Position numbers and translations under genes: made by a program. From AP-15 sp963812675 (GTDB lineage: Bacteria; Pseudomonadota; Alphaproteobacteria; ATCC43930; CGMCC-115725): a DNA stretch of 64,000 nucleotides. Shown here in pieces: positions 1 to 7,976 of the stretch. The notes beneath the pieces were generated by a model. It saw only the letters and a list, made by a program, of their open reading frames with translations, searched no databases and had not been told where the DNA came from. The DNA lies in NCBI GenBank assembly GCA_963812675.1, contig CAWEWR010000007.1, forward strand, positions 124,001-188,000, in the 5' to 3' direction. Position 1 is the first letter of the stretch. The number at the start of each line of letters is the position of its first letter.

Positions 1-1
1 G

Positions 2-232
2 TCCTCGATCACCCTGAACAACGCATTCAACAATTACGATATCAGTGGTTCGACGACTATATACACCATCAACGGCGCGTGGCAGGGGCGGCGAGTGCGT
101 TTTGTCGCCACTGCCGTAGGAACTCTAAACCTTGGCACCGGCGGCAATATCTGTGCGGGCGCGATCTCTGCCGGAAATACCGTTGACCTGGTTTGGACTC
201 CGGGTGGCTCCTGCTGGACGCACGTACCATGA
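2..232 (+). CDS. C-terminal fragment of a phage tail/beta-helix type protein (partial)
   Basis: An open frame enters from the left edge and stops with TGA at 230-232, giving 76 residues. The pattern is a run of short beta strands, including a TTIYTINGAWQGRRV-like segment, then a GTGGNIC stretch and an ending of the type V-D-L-V-W-x-x-G-G-x-x-W. This resembles the C-terminal cap of phage tail-spike or pectate-lyase-like beta-helix proteins, which bind or cleave surface polysaccharide. The start lies outside the window, so the enzyme type cannot be told. A prophage remnant or an exported beta-helix protein would both fit. The family assignment is by residue pattern only. Confidence 0.45.
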   Translation, partial: SSITLNNAFNNYDISGSTTIYTINGAWQGRRVRFVATAVGTLNLGTGGNICAGAISAGNTVDLVWTPGGSCWTHVP

Positions 233-314
233 TCTACCAACTCCTTTACCCGCAGGTCCTGCTGCTCCAGCCCTCCGCCCTCACCTCCCTCTTTCACCGC
301 AGCCATCCTCCTTA

Positions 315-1106
315 CTAGTTCGGCGAAAGCTTCCGCAGAAACCCGGTGCGCTGGGCCGCGCCGGCCGCCATAAACGCCGCGTCCTGGCCGGACAGGATGA
401 AACGCGCGCCCATCTCGATATAGCGCGGCATGATCGTCTCGTTGTACACCCCCGCCATGCCTGGAAACTTTCCGTGCTTGCGCGCCGCCGCAATCATCGC
501 CCGATAGGCCTCTGCCACACGCTCACTGCCGAAATCTCCATGGATGCCCATCTCGGCGCACAAATCGTTGGTGCCGATCAGCAGCACGTCAATTCCAGGC
601 ACGCCGGCGATCTCTTCGGCGTTGGCGATCGCGGTTGGCGTCTCGAGCATGACCACAGTCAGATTGGCGGCGTTGAGTGCGGCTGAGGCTTCGCCCGAGC
701 TGGCAGAACGCAGCCCGTAATGCGGCCCGATGCCGCCCATCGAGCGGTGGCCGACCGGCGGATATTTCAGCCGGTTGACGACCTCGCGGGCTTCGGCCGC
801 AGTATCCACATGCGGCATGACGATGCCGAGCGCGCCATTGTCGAGCGCCCGTGTGGCAATCGCATATTCCCCATTGGGCACGCGCGCGATCGGCGCGATG
901 CCGGCATCGAGCGCGGCGGTCGAGATCTGCGCGCAGGCTTCGAGCGACATGACGCCATGCTCCATGTCGAGAAACAGCCAATCGAAGCCGGCGACCGCCA
1001 TTGCCTTGGCGATCTCGACACTGCGCGTCATGCGCACGCCGACGCCCAGTGACAGCTGGCCTTGATCGAGCTTTTCGCGAGCAGCATTGCGGACAGTGGC
1101 GGGCAT
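315..1106 (-). CDS. HpcH/HpaI aldolase family protein
   Basis: A 263-residue protein of the usual length for class II HpcH/HpaI aldolases, which are metal-dependent and cleave 4-hydroxy-2-oxo acids to pyruvate or oxaloacetate plus an aldehyde. Visible family signatures are the DMEHG motif near residue 45, an IARVPNG strand near 75, a GPHYGLRS region near 130, a V-M-L-E-T segment carrying the metal-binding Glu near 155, and an I-G-T-N-D-L segment with the metal-binding Asp near 180. AGGGAG lies six bases before the ATG. The gene starts just after the stop codon of the serine hydrolase gene upstream, so the two are probably co-transcribed. The substrate is unknown. Confidence 0.88.
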   Translation of the reverse strand: MPATVRNAAREKLDQGQLSLGVGVRMTRSVEIAKAMAVAGFDWLFLDMEHGVMSLEACAQISTAALDAGIAPIARVPNGEYAIATRALDNGALGIVMPHVDTAAEAREVVNRLKYPPVGHRSMGGIGPHYGLRSASSGEASAALNAANLTVVMLETPTAIANAEEIAGVPGIDVLLIGTNDLCAEMGIHGDFGSERVAEAYRAMIAAARKHGKFPGMAGVYNETIMPRYIEMGARFILSGQDAAFMAAGAAQRTGFLRKLSPN

Positions 1107-1117
1107 TGGTGGCTCCC

Positions 1118-2584
1118 TTATGTCAATGTGTGGATGGCGGTGGCGACGGCGCGGTTCAGGGCCGCCAAGTCCATCGGGTAATCGGTTTCATTGGCGACCG
1201 CGACGGTCAAGCGGTGGCGTCGCAAGATAAAGATGCGCTGGTCCGACGCGCCGGATGCCCACGCAGTCTCCGGCGGCAAATCCGGGAACAGGCGGTCGAT
1301 GTTGGTGCGGAAGCAGGCCGCGTAGCTCGTGCCGGTATGTGTCGGGGTCAGTGCGTAGTCAGCCCACCCGGGCGGTAGCAGGCGCTCGCCGTTCCAGACG
1401 CCGTCCTGCAGGTAGAGAACCCCGATCTTGGCGTAGTCGCGCAAACTGGCAAAGCCGGCGCCGGAGGCGATCAGGTTGCCGGCGATGTCGGCGGAATGCT
1501 GATAGCTCGCCATGCCGAGCCGGTCGGCGAGGAGGCCATAGACGGTTTGGTGATATGGCAGGCCGCGGCGCGCGATCTGGTCGCGGATAATGGCGCCCAG
1601 CACATTGGGGCCGGCATTGATGTAGCGGAACACCGAGCCCGGGATCGTCGCAACGATTGAGCGCTGCGCCGCCTCGAAGGCGTCCGTCGCGTCCTGATAA
1701 ACCGAGCTGTTCTCGAATCCGAGCGTGGTCCGCCCGTCTTCGTATTGCACCGGAAAGCCGAGCCCCGAGCGCATGCGCAAGAGGTGATCCAATGTGATCA
1801 GCCGATGGATGGCGCGCGGGTCGCGCCACAGCGGCGCCGGTGCCGGATCATAGACCGAGGCGAGCCAGCCCTCGCGGATCAAGCGGCCGATCAGGGTGCA
1901 GGTGATTGCCTTGGTCATGGACCAGCTCGGTGTGACCCGGCCGGGCATGCCGAAAGCGCTGTACCGCTCGCATAAAACGCGATCGGGAGTCGCGATTAGG
2001 ATACCGTAAGCACCGACCGAATTGGTGAAGAAATGGTCCAGGGCATCGGGCAGTGCGGAGGGCGCCGGCGGCGATGTTTCAACCGCCGCGCCTAATGGCC
2101 ACGGGCGCTCGGCATCCGGCAGCCGGCGCGCGATCGGCTGCGGATCGAACAGCGGCGCGGGATGCTGGCCCAGCAGAATGCCGCCGTAACCGGGGCGGGC
2201 GATCGCCGCGCCCAGTACCGGCTCGCCGAAACCGGGATCGTTCCATACGACCTTGACGCGGCGATCGGCGTCGTCGGTCTCGATCCTGATGTCCCCGGCG
2301 CGATGGGCCGGCGCCGGATCGTCAGCCGCCGGGCGCGAGGCGAGGTCGCCGGGCGCGGCGGCCGGCCGCCAGCGAAAATGCCGGTCGGCCGTCTCGCGAT
2401 CCAAGCCGCTTACGTAAAGCATGTCGACCATGCGCTTGGCGGCGAAATTCACGGTGCGCTGGTGCAGCGCCCGCGCCGAAGCATCGCAGACGATCGGATC
2501 GGGCGGTCCGGAGCCGAAAGGCTGCGGCGTACGGTCGAAGGTCGGCTCGAGTGGCTGCGTCGGAGCCGCGGGTTCGTTCTTCAT
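1118..2584 (-). CDS. serine hydrolase, beta-lactamase/class C fold
   Basis: A 488-residue protein whose C-terminal half is a beta-lactamase-related serine hydrolase (EstB/class C type esterase or peptidase). The catalytic SxxK is visible as SMTK at residues 222-225 inside P-S-W-S-M-T-K. A Tyr-containing Y-A-K segment sits where the second catalytic motif is expected, and an H-T-G-T near residue 440 replaces the KTG box. No signal peptide is evident, so it is probably cytoplasmic. The first 180 residues are less conserved and may be a substrate-specific domain. It lies 11 bases upstream of the aldolase gene, suggesting one operon for a dicarboxylic or lactone-type substrate (inference). Confidence 0.82.
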   Translation of the reverse strand: MKNEPAAPTQPLEPTFDRTPQPFGSGPPDPIVCDASARALHQRTVNFAAKRMVDMLYVSGLDRETADRHFRWRPAAAPGDLASRPAADDPAPAHRAGDIRIETDDADRRVKVVWNDPGFGEPVLGAAIARPGYGGILLGQHPAPLFDPQPIARRLPDAERPWPLGAAVETSPPAPSALPDALDHFFTNSVGAYGILIATPDRVLCERYSAFGMPGRVTPSWSMTKAITCTLIGRLIREGWLASVYDPAPAPLWRDPRAIHRLITLDHLLRMRSGLGFPVQYEDGRTTLGFENSSVYQDATDAFEAAQRSIVATIPGSVFRYINAGPNVLGAIIRDQIARRGLPYHQTVYGLLADRLGMASYQHSADIAGNLIASGAGFASLRDYAKIGVLYLQDGVWNGERLLPPGWADYALTPTHTGTSYAACFRTNIDRLFPDLPPETAWASGASDQRIFILRRHRLTVAVANETDYPMDLAALNRAVATAIHTLT

Positions 2585-2899
2585 GTAGCCAACTCCTCAT
2601 AATAGGCGGCACCAGCGTGCCCGTTCTCGATAACGCCTGCAAGATGAAGCTGGGCGTGCCGTCTTGGGCAATCTGCCGATTGTGCGGCTCGCGAGTGAAT
2701 CGAGACGCAGAAGATCCGGGACGCCATCAGGCTACCCCTATTCACACCCTGAGAGCCCAAACGAAGAAACCCTGGGTTACAACCGCGGCGTGTTTGTGGG
2801 TTTCAACAAGCGTAATGGAAGAAACCGTCGACCCTGGCCTGTGCGCGATGGCGGTTGCATCAAAGGCACTCGCGCAAAGCCGAGAAGGAACATGCCATC

Positions 2900-3019
2900 A
2901 TGGCATTCACCCAACTCGACGCAGGCCAGTCGGGATGTGGGGCAACCTCCCGCCTGACCTTGGGGCTATCGGTCCCCTGGCTGGCGTCTATGGTGGCCTT
3001 ACTGCACCGACTGATCTAA
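2900..3019 (+). CDS. small ORF, 39 residues, hydrophobic C-terminal half
   Basis: A short ORF with ATG at 2900 and TAA at 3017-3019. AGAAGGA lies about 10 bases upstream, and a strong intrinsic terminator begins ten bases after the stop. The peptide is polar for about 18 residues, then has a likely single transmembrane stretch (LGLSVPWLASMVALL) and a basic end. The combination of ribosome-binding site, ORF and terminator is the reason for calling it. I do not recognise a family. It could be a small membrane peptide or a leader peptide, or the terminator may belong to an unrecognised short transcript. It lies between the serine hydrolase and the IS91-like element. Confidence 0.4.
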   Translation: MAFTQLDAGQSGCGATSRLTLGLSVPWLASMVALLHRLI

Positions 3020-3028
3020 GGCAGAAGG

Positions 3029-3060
3029 CCACCGGAACCTCCGGTGGGCTTCTCCTTTTT
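3029..3060 (+). terminator. intrinsic terminator after the 39-residue ORF
   Basis: Perfect 7-bp stem CCACCGG / CCGGTGG around the loop AACCT, followed by a T-rich tract ending in five T. It is oriented to stop plus-strand transcription leaving the small ORF. Confidence 0.7.
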
Positions 3061-3194
3061 CGCGTACCGGCTGCCGATCACCGCAGAGGGTCGAGCACCA
3101 ACCTCCGCTGAGTTCGAATCCGCTCCCGCAAGGGGACCCACTAGTGGATGAAATCTGACGTTTGGTACCTGGGCCAGAGGTCGGCTCGGGTGAA

Positions 3195-3256
3195 GGGTTT
3201 CGGATGCCGGCCCGTTCAGACCTATCCGCCCGTATGAGGGCCGGCGTCCGAAAGCC
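3195..3256. repeat. long imperfect inverted repeat, candidate terminal hairpin of the IS91-like element
   Basis: Arms at 3195-3213 and 3238-3256 pair over 19 positions, with one mismatch and one G-T pair, around a 24-base loop. The structure lies about 280 bases beyond the 3' end of the transposase gene. In IS91-family elements the replication origin end (oriIS), with subterminal palindromes, is found downstream of the transposase. Its assignment as oriIS is inference, because the exact element tip was not resolved. Confidence 0.55.
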
Positions 3257-3533
3257 TCCCAGGAAGGAACCCGCGGGCCGCTGGGGTGGGCGTCTGCCGT
3301 CTATGGGGATTTGAGAGGGCGGCGGCTAGGGTCGGAGGTGCGTTGGCTGGGGGAGTCGACGGCGGACCGACGATCGCGGTGGCGAGTTTGTCGCCGCGGC
3401 TGCGGTCGGCTGCGCGATTTTGGCGTGACCGACGATGTAGCACGTGGCTTTGGAGAGACCGGGGCGGCAGCGAGGCAACGCCAGAAGCGAGGCGGCGCAA
3501 TAGGCGGGAGGTGCAGTGAGGCGGTGACGGGGG

Positions 3534-4754
3534 TCATGGCATTGCGGTCTTGACTGTGTCCTGGGGCGACGGCGGAGCGCGAGGTTCGCCGCCGCGCCCG
3601 AAGCGCTCGACAATGATCATGCGACCGCCGCAACAGGGGCAAGGCGGGCGATGGTCCATGGCGGCGGCGGCCATGTCGGCGTCGTCATGCTCGGTTGACG
3701 GATCGATCGACGGCAGGGGCGCAGCGATCAGCTCTTTGGCGCGAGCGATATTGGCTTTGCAGGTGGCACTGGCGAGCAATCCGTAGTGACGGATGCGATG
3801 GAATCCCTTGGGCAGGACGTGGAGGAGGAAGCGCCTGATGAACTCGTCGGGCGCGAGCGTCATCGTGCGGTACCGCGCCTGTCCGTTGCGGCGGTAGTCC
3901 TTGAAGCGGAAGGTGACGCCACGGTCATCGAGGCCACTCAGTCGGCTGTTCGAGATGGCGACGCGGTGGGTGTAGCGAGCGAGATAGGCGAGCACCGCCT
4001 CGGGCCCCGCGAAGGGGGGCTTGGCGTAGACGAACCACTTCTTCTTTCTCAGCGGCGCGAGATAGGCGGCAAAGGCCGTTCGGTTGCGCAGGCCGTCGAG
4101 CTCGCCGAAAAACACCAGCCGACCCGCCGCGTGCGCGTCGGCGAGCCGCGTCAGGAAGAGCCGCCGGAACAGGCGGGACAACACGCGCACCGGCAACAGG
4201 AAGCCGGGTCTGCAGCGCACCCAGCGCGTACCATCGAGCGATATCCCGCCGCCCGGCACGATCATGTGGACATGCGGATGGTGGGTCATCGCCGAGCCCC
4301 AGCTGTGGAGCACGGCGGTGGCGCCGATACGGGCGCCCAGGTGCCGAGGATCGGCGGCGATGGTGAGCAATGTCTCGGCCGCCGTGCGGAATAGCACGTC
4401 GTAGACCACCGCTTTGTTCTGGTAGGCGATTGGGGCGATCTCCGCCGGCAGGGTGAAGACCAGATGAAAATAGCCGACGGGCAGCAGGTCGGCCTCGCGG
4501 GCGGCGAGCCAGTCCTTCGCCGCCGCGCCCTGGCACTTGGGACAATGGCGATTGCGACAGGAGTTGTAGGCGATCCGGCTGTGGCCGCAATCCTCGCAGC
4601 GCTCGACGTGGCCGCCGAGCGCGGCCGAGCGGCAGCTCTCGATGGCCGACATCACCTTGAGCTGGCCGAGGCTCAGATGCCCGGCATTGGCCTTGCGCCA
4701 GGCGGCCCCATGGCGGTGAAAGACGTCTGCGACCTCCAGCCTCGGGCGGCGCAC
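3534..4754 (-). CDS. IS91-family transposase (HUH/Y2 rolling-circle type)
   Basis: A 406-residue transposase. The N-terminal zinc ribbon shows Cys53, Cys56, Cys66, Cys71 and Cys74. The HUH metal-binding motif is visible as H-V-H at 161-163 inside HHPHVHMI. A Y-L-A-R-Y-T-H-R segment around residue 265 holds the catalytic tyrosine region. These are hallmarks of the IS91/IS801/IS1294 group, which transposes as single strands by rolling circle. The length matches intact family members and no internal stop is present, so it may be active. It begins 10 bases after the recombinase gene, implying translation from a shared transcript. Confidence 0.93.
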   Translation of the reverse strand: MRRPRLEVADVFHRHGAAWRKANAGHLSLGQLKVMSAIESCRSAALGGHVERCEDCGHSRIAYNSCRNRHCPKCQGAAAKDWLAAREADLLPVGYFHLVFTLPAEIAPIAYQNKAVVYDVLFRTAAETLLTIAADPRHLGARIGATAVLHSWGSAMTHHPHVHMIVPGGGISLDGTRWVRCRPGFLLPVRVLSRLFRRLFLTRLADAHAAGRLVFFGELDGLRNRTAFAAYLAPLRKKKWFVYAKPPFAGPEAVLAYLARYTHRVAISNSRLSGLDDRGVTFRFKDYRRNGQARYRTMTLAPDEFIRRFLLHVLPKGFHRIRHYGLLASATCKANIARAKELIAAPLPSIDPSTEHDDADMAAAAMDHRPPCPCCGGRMIIVERFGRGGEPRAPPSPQDTVKTAMP

Positions 4755-4764
4755 CGCCGCCGGG

Positions 4765-5691
4765 CTAAACTCCGGGTCTCGGCCTCCCCACAGGCAGCGG
4801 TGCGAGCCGGTCGAGCGGGCTGGTCACATTGCGGATCGTGGTGTTGGCGACGCGCGTGTAAAGGGCCGTGGTGTCGAGCTTGGCATGACCGAGCAGCACC
4901 TGGATGACGCGGATGTCGGTGTCCTGTTCCAGCAGATGCGTGGCGAAGCTGTGCCGCAGCGTGTGCGGCGACACGCGCTTCTTGATGCCGGCGGTCTCGG
5001 CGGCGGCATGGACGGCGCGGTTGAGCTGGCGGGTCGAGAGTGGCTCGACCGGATTGCGGCCCGGAAACAGCCAGCCCCGCGGCAGCAGAACGCCCAGGCG
5101 CCGGCCGTCCCGCCACCAGTCGCGCAGCAGCTGGAGCAGCTGCGGCGACAGCATGGCGTTGCGGTCCTTGCGGCCCTTGCCCTGCTCGACCCGCAGCAGC
5201 ATGCGCTCGGAATCGATATCGCCGACCTTGAGCGCGACGACCTCGGAGACGCGCAGTCCGGCGCCGTATGCGGTGGCGAGCGCCGCCTTGTACTTCGGCC
5301 CCGGCGCCGCCTGCAGCAGCAGCGTGACCTCCGCGACGCTCAGCACCGCCGGCAGCCGGCGCGGTTCGCGCACAATCGTGAGCCGCCGGGCAAGGTCCGA
5401 CCGGTCGAGCGTCACGGTGAAGAAGAAGCGCAGCGCCGCCACTGCACTGTTGACGCTCGGCGGCTGCATGCCGGTCTGCGTCTGGTGCAGCTGGAAACGG
5501 CGCAGATCCTCCGCCGTCGCCGTGTCGGGCGACCGGCCAATGAAGGCCGCGAACGACCGCACGTTGCGAATGTAGTCGTTACGCGTCTTCTCGGTGAAGC
5601 CGCGCACCCTCATGTCCTCGATCATGCGCGCCCGCAGTGCGCCGACGGGCCGTTGGGAAGGTTGGGAGGTCATCGGGGGTTCCTCTCTCAA
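4765..5691 (-). CDS. tyrosine recombinase/integrase, XerC/D-like, associated with the IS91-family transposase
   Basis: A 308-residue site-specific recombinase. An N-terminal SAM-like core-binding domain (about residues 15-110) precedes the catalytic domain. The catalytic Arg is in GAGLRVSEV, the Lys in the GKGRKDR hairpin, the H-x-x-R in HTLRHSFATH, and the last His and nucleophilic Tyr in LLGH...ALYTRV. All catalytic positions are present. The second Met, at 5673, has a better ribosome-binding site and may be the true start. Many alphaproteobacterial IS91-type elements carry such a recombinase just upstream of the transposase. Its role there is not well defined; resolving or circularising intermediates is a guess. 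Confidence 0.9.
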   Translation of the reverse strand: MREEPPMTSQPSQRPVGALRARMIEDMRVRGFTEKTRNDYIRNVRSFAAFIGRSPDTATAEDLRRFQLHQTQTGMQPPSVNSAVAALRFFFTVTLDRSDLARRLTIVREPRRLPAVLSVAEVTLLLQAAPGPKYKAALATAYGAGLRVSEVVALKVGDIDSERMLLRVEQGKGRKDRNAMLSPQLLQLLRDWWRDGRRLGVLLPRGWLFPGRNPVEPLSTRQLNRAVHAAAETAGIKKRVSPHTLRHSFATHLLEQDTDIRVIQVLLGHAKLDTTALYTRVANTTIRNVTSPLDRLAPLPVGRPRPGV

Positions 5692-6006
5692 GCCGAAGGT
5701 TGCTGGACCCTCGATGCTCGCGATCGGATGCCCCGATCGTCACGCGCTAACGCGCATTACTCCGTCGAAAACGCGCCGACCCTGACACGCTCTCCTTCCC
5801 GCGAGAGCGGGTTCGTTCATGGGTGGTGAGCTGCCGTTCCCAATCTTCGCGGCGTGTGATGCGCGTACTTAAAGAGCGGACCTTCGCACATACGACGCCG
5901 CACCCCACCGGCTTGCAATTCTCCAGTCAACCTGCGAGATCGGTTTTCCGACCGCCAGTAATCCCGCGCGCTGACCTTATGGGTATTGCCTGAACAAAGG
6001 CGGCTG

Positions 6007-6022
6007 GTCACCAGGAGGTGAC
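6007..6022. promoter_or_regulatory. perfect inverted repeat upstream of the redox operon, candidate operator
   Basis: GTCACC and GGTGAC are perfectly complementary around AGGA, about 65 bases before the proposed start of the FrnE-like gene. The operon ends with an HxlR-type regulator, a family that binds such short dyads, so this is a plausible autoregulatory site (inference). Confidence 0.35.
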
Positions 6023-6088
6023 TACTTGCCCTAGGGAGACTAGCTCCGCATGTCCAAGCCCGAAGTTCACACGACCAAGGAGCGTGAC

Positions 6089-6823
6089 ATGAGCGAAGTT
6101 TTGGAAGGTGCAGCTTGCGGTGTCGACGGGTGCATCCCCGCCGCATTGGATCACTTCAGGCCGGCGTTCGGCGCTAAGGCGACGCTAGCCATAGAGGTGA
6201 TTTCCGATGCTATCTGCCCCTGGTGCTGGATTGCCAAGCGGCGACTGGATAGTGCGATCGTGGCGATTGCGCCGGACGTCATGGCATCCGTCACGTGGCG
6301 TCCTTTCGAGCTCAACCCCGAGATGCCCAAGGGTGGAGTGGACCGGCGCGCCTACCGCTCGGCCAAGTTCGGGACTTGGCAGCACTCCCAGGCGCTCGAC
6401 GCGCAGGTCGCCGCGGCGGGGCGGTCGGAAGGGGTCGTGTTCAACCATGACAAGATAGAGCGTACCCCGAACACCGTCGACGCCCATCGGCTGATCCTGC
6501 TCGCCGGTCAGCAAGGCAAGCAGGACGTCGTCGTCGAGGGGCTGTTCGCCGCCTACTTCGACGACGGGCGCGACGTTGGCGATCCCGCCGTCCTGGCCGA
6601 CGTCGGCGCCGCAGCCGGGCTCGACCGCGCCAGGATTCTGGCCATGATCGCGTCTGACGAAGGCCTGACCGAGGTACGGTCAGAGCTGCAGCGCGCCATG
6701 GACCTTCATGTGTCGGGCGTTCCGACCGTGCTCGTCGATGGCATCCCCCTCTTCTCCGGCGCAATCCGCGCCGACCTGATGGAAGCCGAGCTGCGCAAGG
6801 CGGCCGGCCATGTCCGGAGTTGA
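6089..6823 (+). CDS. DsbA-family oxidoreductase, FrnE-like
   Basis: A 244-residue thioredoxin-fold protein with the active site CPWC at residues 43-46 and the cis-Pro loop S-G-V-P-T near 212. The long helical insert between them is typical of the cytoplasmic FrnE/2-hydroxychromene-2-carboxylate isomerase-like branch rather than periplasmic DsbA. No signal peptide is seen. The start at 6089 is chosen because AAGGAG lies six bases upstream; an in-frame ATG at 6050 has no such site. The 3' end overlaps the next gene by 14 bases, so it is the first gene of a redox operon. FrnE relatives act as disulfide oxidoreductases in oxidative stress or in polyketide clusters. Confidence 0.88.
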   Translation: MSEVLEGAACGVDGCIPAALDHFRPAFGAKATLAIEVISDAICPWCWIAKRRLDSAIVAIAPDVMASVTWRPFELNPEMPKGGVDRRAYRSAKFGTWQHSQALDAQVAAAGRSEGVVFNHDKIERTPNTVDAHRLILLAGQQGKQDVVVEGLFAAYFDDGRDVGDPAVLADVGAAAGLDRARILAMIASDEGLTEVRSELQRAMDLHVSGVPTVLVDGIPLFSGAIRADLMEAELRKAAGHVRS

Positions 6824-7940
6824 AGGGCCGCTCAGGATCGCCGTCGCGGGCGGTTCCATCGGCGGGCTCTGCGCAGGGCTCACCCTACGCGGGGCAGGCT
6901 TCGATGTGCGGGTCTACGAGCGCGTCTCCGGTCCGATGGAGACGCGCGGCGCCGGCATCGTCGTGCAGGGCGAACTGATCCATCTGTTGCGAACCCACGG
7001 CGCGGGCGCCTTGCCGACGACGCACTGCACGGTGCGGCGCTTTCTCAGCCCCGAAGGCGGTGAAGGCGAGGTGCAACGCGCGCCGCAGGACTTCACCTCG
7101 TGGGAGGCGATCTATCACACGCTCGCCGCCGCCTTTCCCTCCAACCGTTACCATCGGGGCGCAACGCTCACGGATTTCGTCAACGGCGACGGCGCGGTGC
7201 AGGCGCACATCGACGGGCACGGGTTGGTCGAGGCGGACGTGCTCGCCGCCGCCGATGGCGCGCAGTCACCCACCCGCCGGCGCTTCCTGCCGGACCTGAG
7301 ATCGACCTACGCCGGCTACGTTGCCTGGCGCGGCACGCTCGACGAGGCCGACGCTCAACCCGATCTCGTGCGCTTCTTCGACGACGCGTTCACTTTCTGC
7401 GAGGCGCGTTCGGCCGGGCATATCCTGGTCTACTTCATTCCCGGCAACGGCGCCGACACCACCCCCGGGAAGCGCCGCCTGAATTGGGTCTGGTACGTGG
7501 GCGTTGGCGAGGACGATCTGCCTCGTATCCTGGTCGATCGCGATGGGCGCCAGCACCACGCTTCGCTTCCGTTCGGCGGCACGCCGGACTCGGCTATCCG
7601 TGACCTCTGCGATCTCGCCCGGCGCGAAGTACACCCGATGCTGGCGGCCCTGGTGTCCGCAACGCCACAGCCGTTTCTGCAGACAATCGTCGACGTGGTC
7701 CCGACGCGCACGGTCTTCGGCCGCGTGTGCCTTCTCGGCGACGCGGCGTTCGTCGTCCGGCCGCACACGGCCGGCGCGACCGCCAAGGCCGCTCGAGACG
7801 CGATGACCTTGGCGCGAACGCTCAAGCGGGCGGGCCGGAACGTCGACGCCGGCCTGAGCGGCTTCGAAGAGATGCAGATCGAGTTCGGCCGGGGGCTCGT
7901 CGAGTACGGCGTGGCGCTGGGGCGACGGTGGGCCGCCTGA
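6810..7940 (+). CDS. FAD-dependent monooxygenase, group A flavin hydroxylase
   Basis: A 376-residue flavoprotein. The FAD-binding Rossmann motif appears at the N-terminus as AVAGGSIGG with a downstream acidic Y-E-R. The DG motif is in A-A-D-G-A-Q-S (about 150), and the GD motif is in L-L-G-D-A-A-F (about 305), followed by a conserved PHTAGATAKAARDA stretch. The pattern is close to 2,6-dihydroxypyridine 3-hydroxylase and FAD-dependent urate-hydroxylase-like enzymes, which hydroxylate electron-rich heteroaromatic rings with NAD(P)H and O2. The translation start overlaps the upstream FrnE-like gene. The substrate is not determined by sequence alone. Confidence 0.87.
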   Translation: MSGVEGPLRIAVAGGSIGGLCAGLTLRGAGFDVRVYERVSGPMETRGAGIVVQGELIHLLRTHGAGALPTTHCTVRRFLSPEGGEGEVQRAPQDFTSWEAIYHTLAAAFPSNRYHRGATLTDFVNGDGAVQAHIDGHGLVEADVLAAADGAQSPTRRRFLPDLRSTYAGYVAWRGTLDEADAQPDLVRFFDDAFTFCEARSAGHILVYFIPGNGADTTPGKRRLNWVWYVGVGEDDLPRILVDRDGRQHHASLPFGGTPDSAIRDLCDLARREVHPMLAALVSATPQPFLQTIVDVVPTRTVFGRVCLLGDAAFVVRPHTAGATAKAARDAMTLARTLKRAGRNVDAGLSGFEEMQIEFGRGLVEYGVALGRRWAA

Positions 7941-7976
7941 GCTCGACGTGTCCTGATGGGGGCGAGGAGAGACCGT

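Larger units (their letters stand above)
3195..5830 (-). mobile_element. IS91-family (rolling-circle) insertion element with a tyrosine recombinase; boundaries approximate
   Basis: The unit contains an IS91-type transposase and, just upstream on the same strand, a XerC/D-like tyrosine recombinase, plus a strong palindrome beyond the transposase 3' end. IS91-like elements do not make target duplications and lack terminal inverted repeats, so ends cannot be set from one sequence. The right end is placed loosely between the recombinase start and the redox operon, where several short palindromes occur (5723-5830). About 275 bases between the palindrome and the transposase stop hold no convincing gene. 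Confidence 0.6.

Noticed and set aside
229..318. 29-codon ORF starting at an ATGA overlap with the phage-like gene end
   Set aside because: No recognisable product, and the codon pattern is proline/leucine-rich without conservation evidence; the overlap could be chance.
3110..3140. TTCGAATCC resembling a tRNA T-loop
   Set aside because: The flanking bases do not form a five-pair T-stem and no acceptor stem or anticodon arm can be folded around it.
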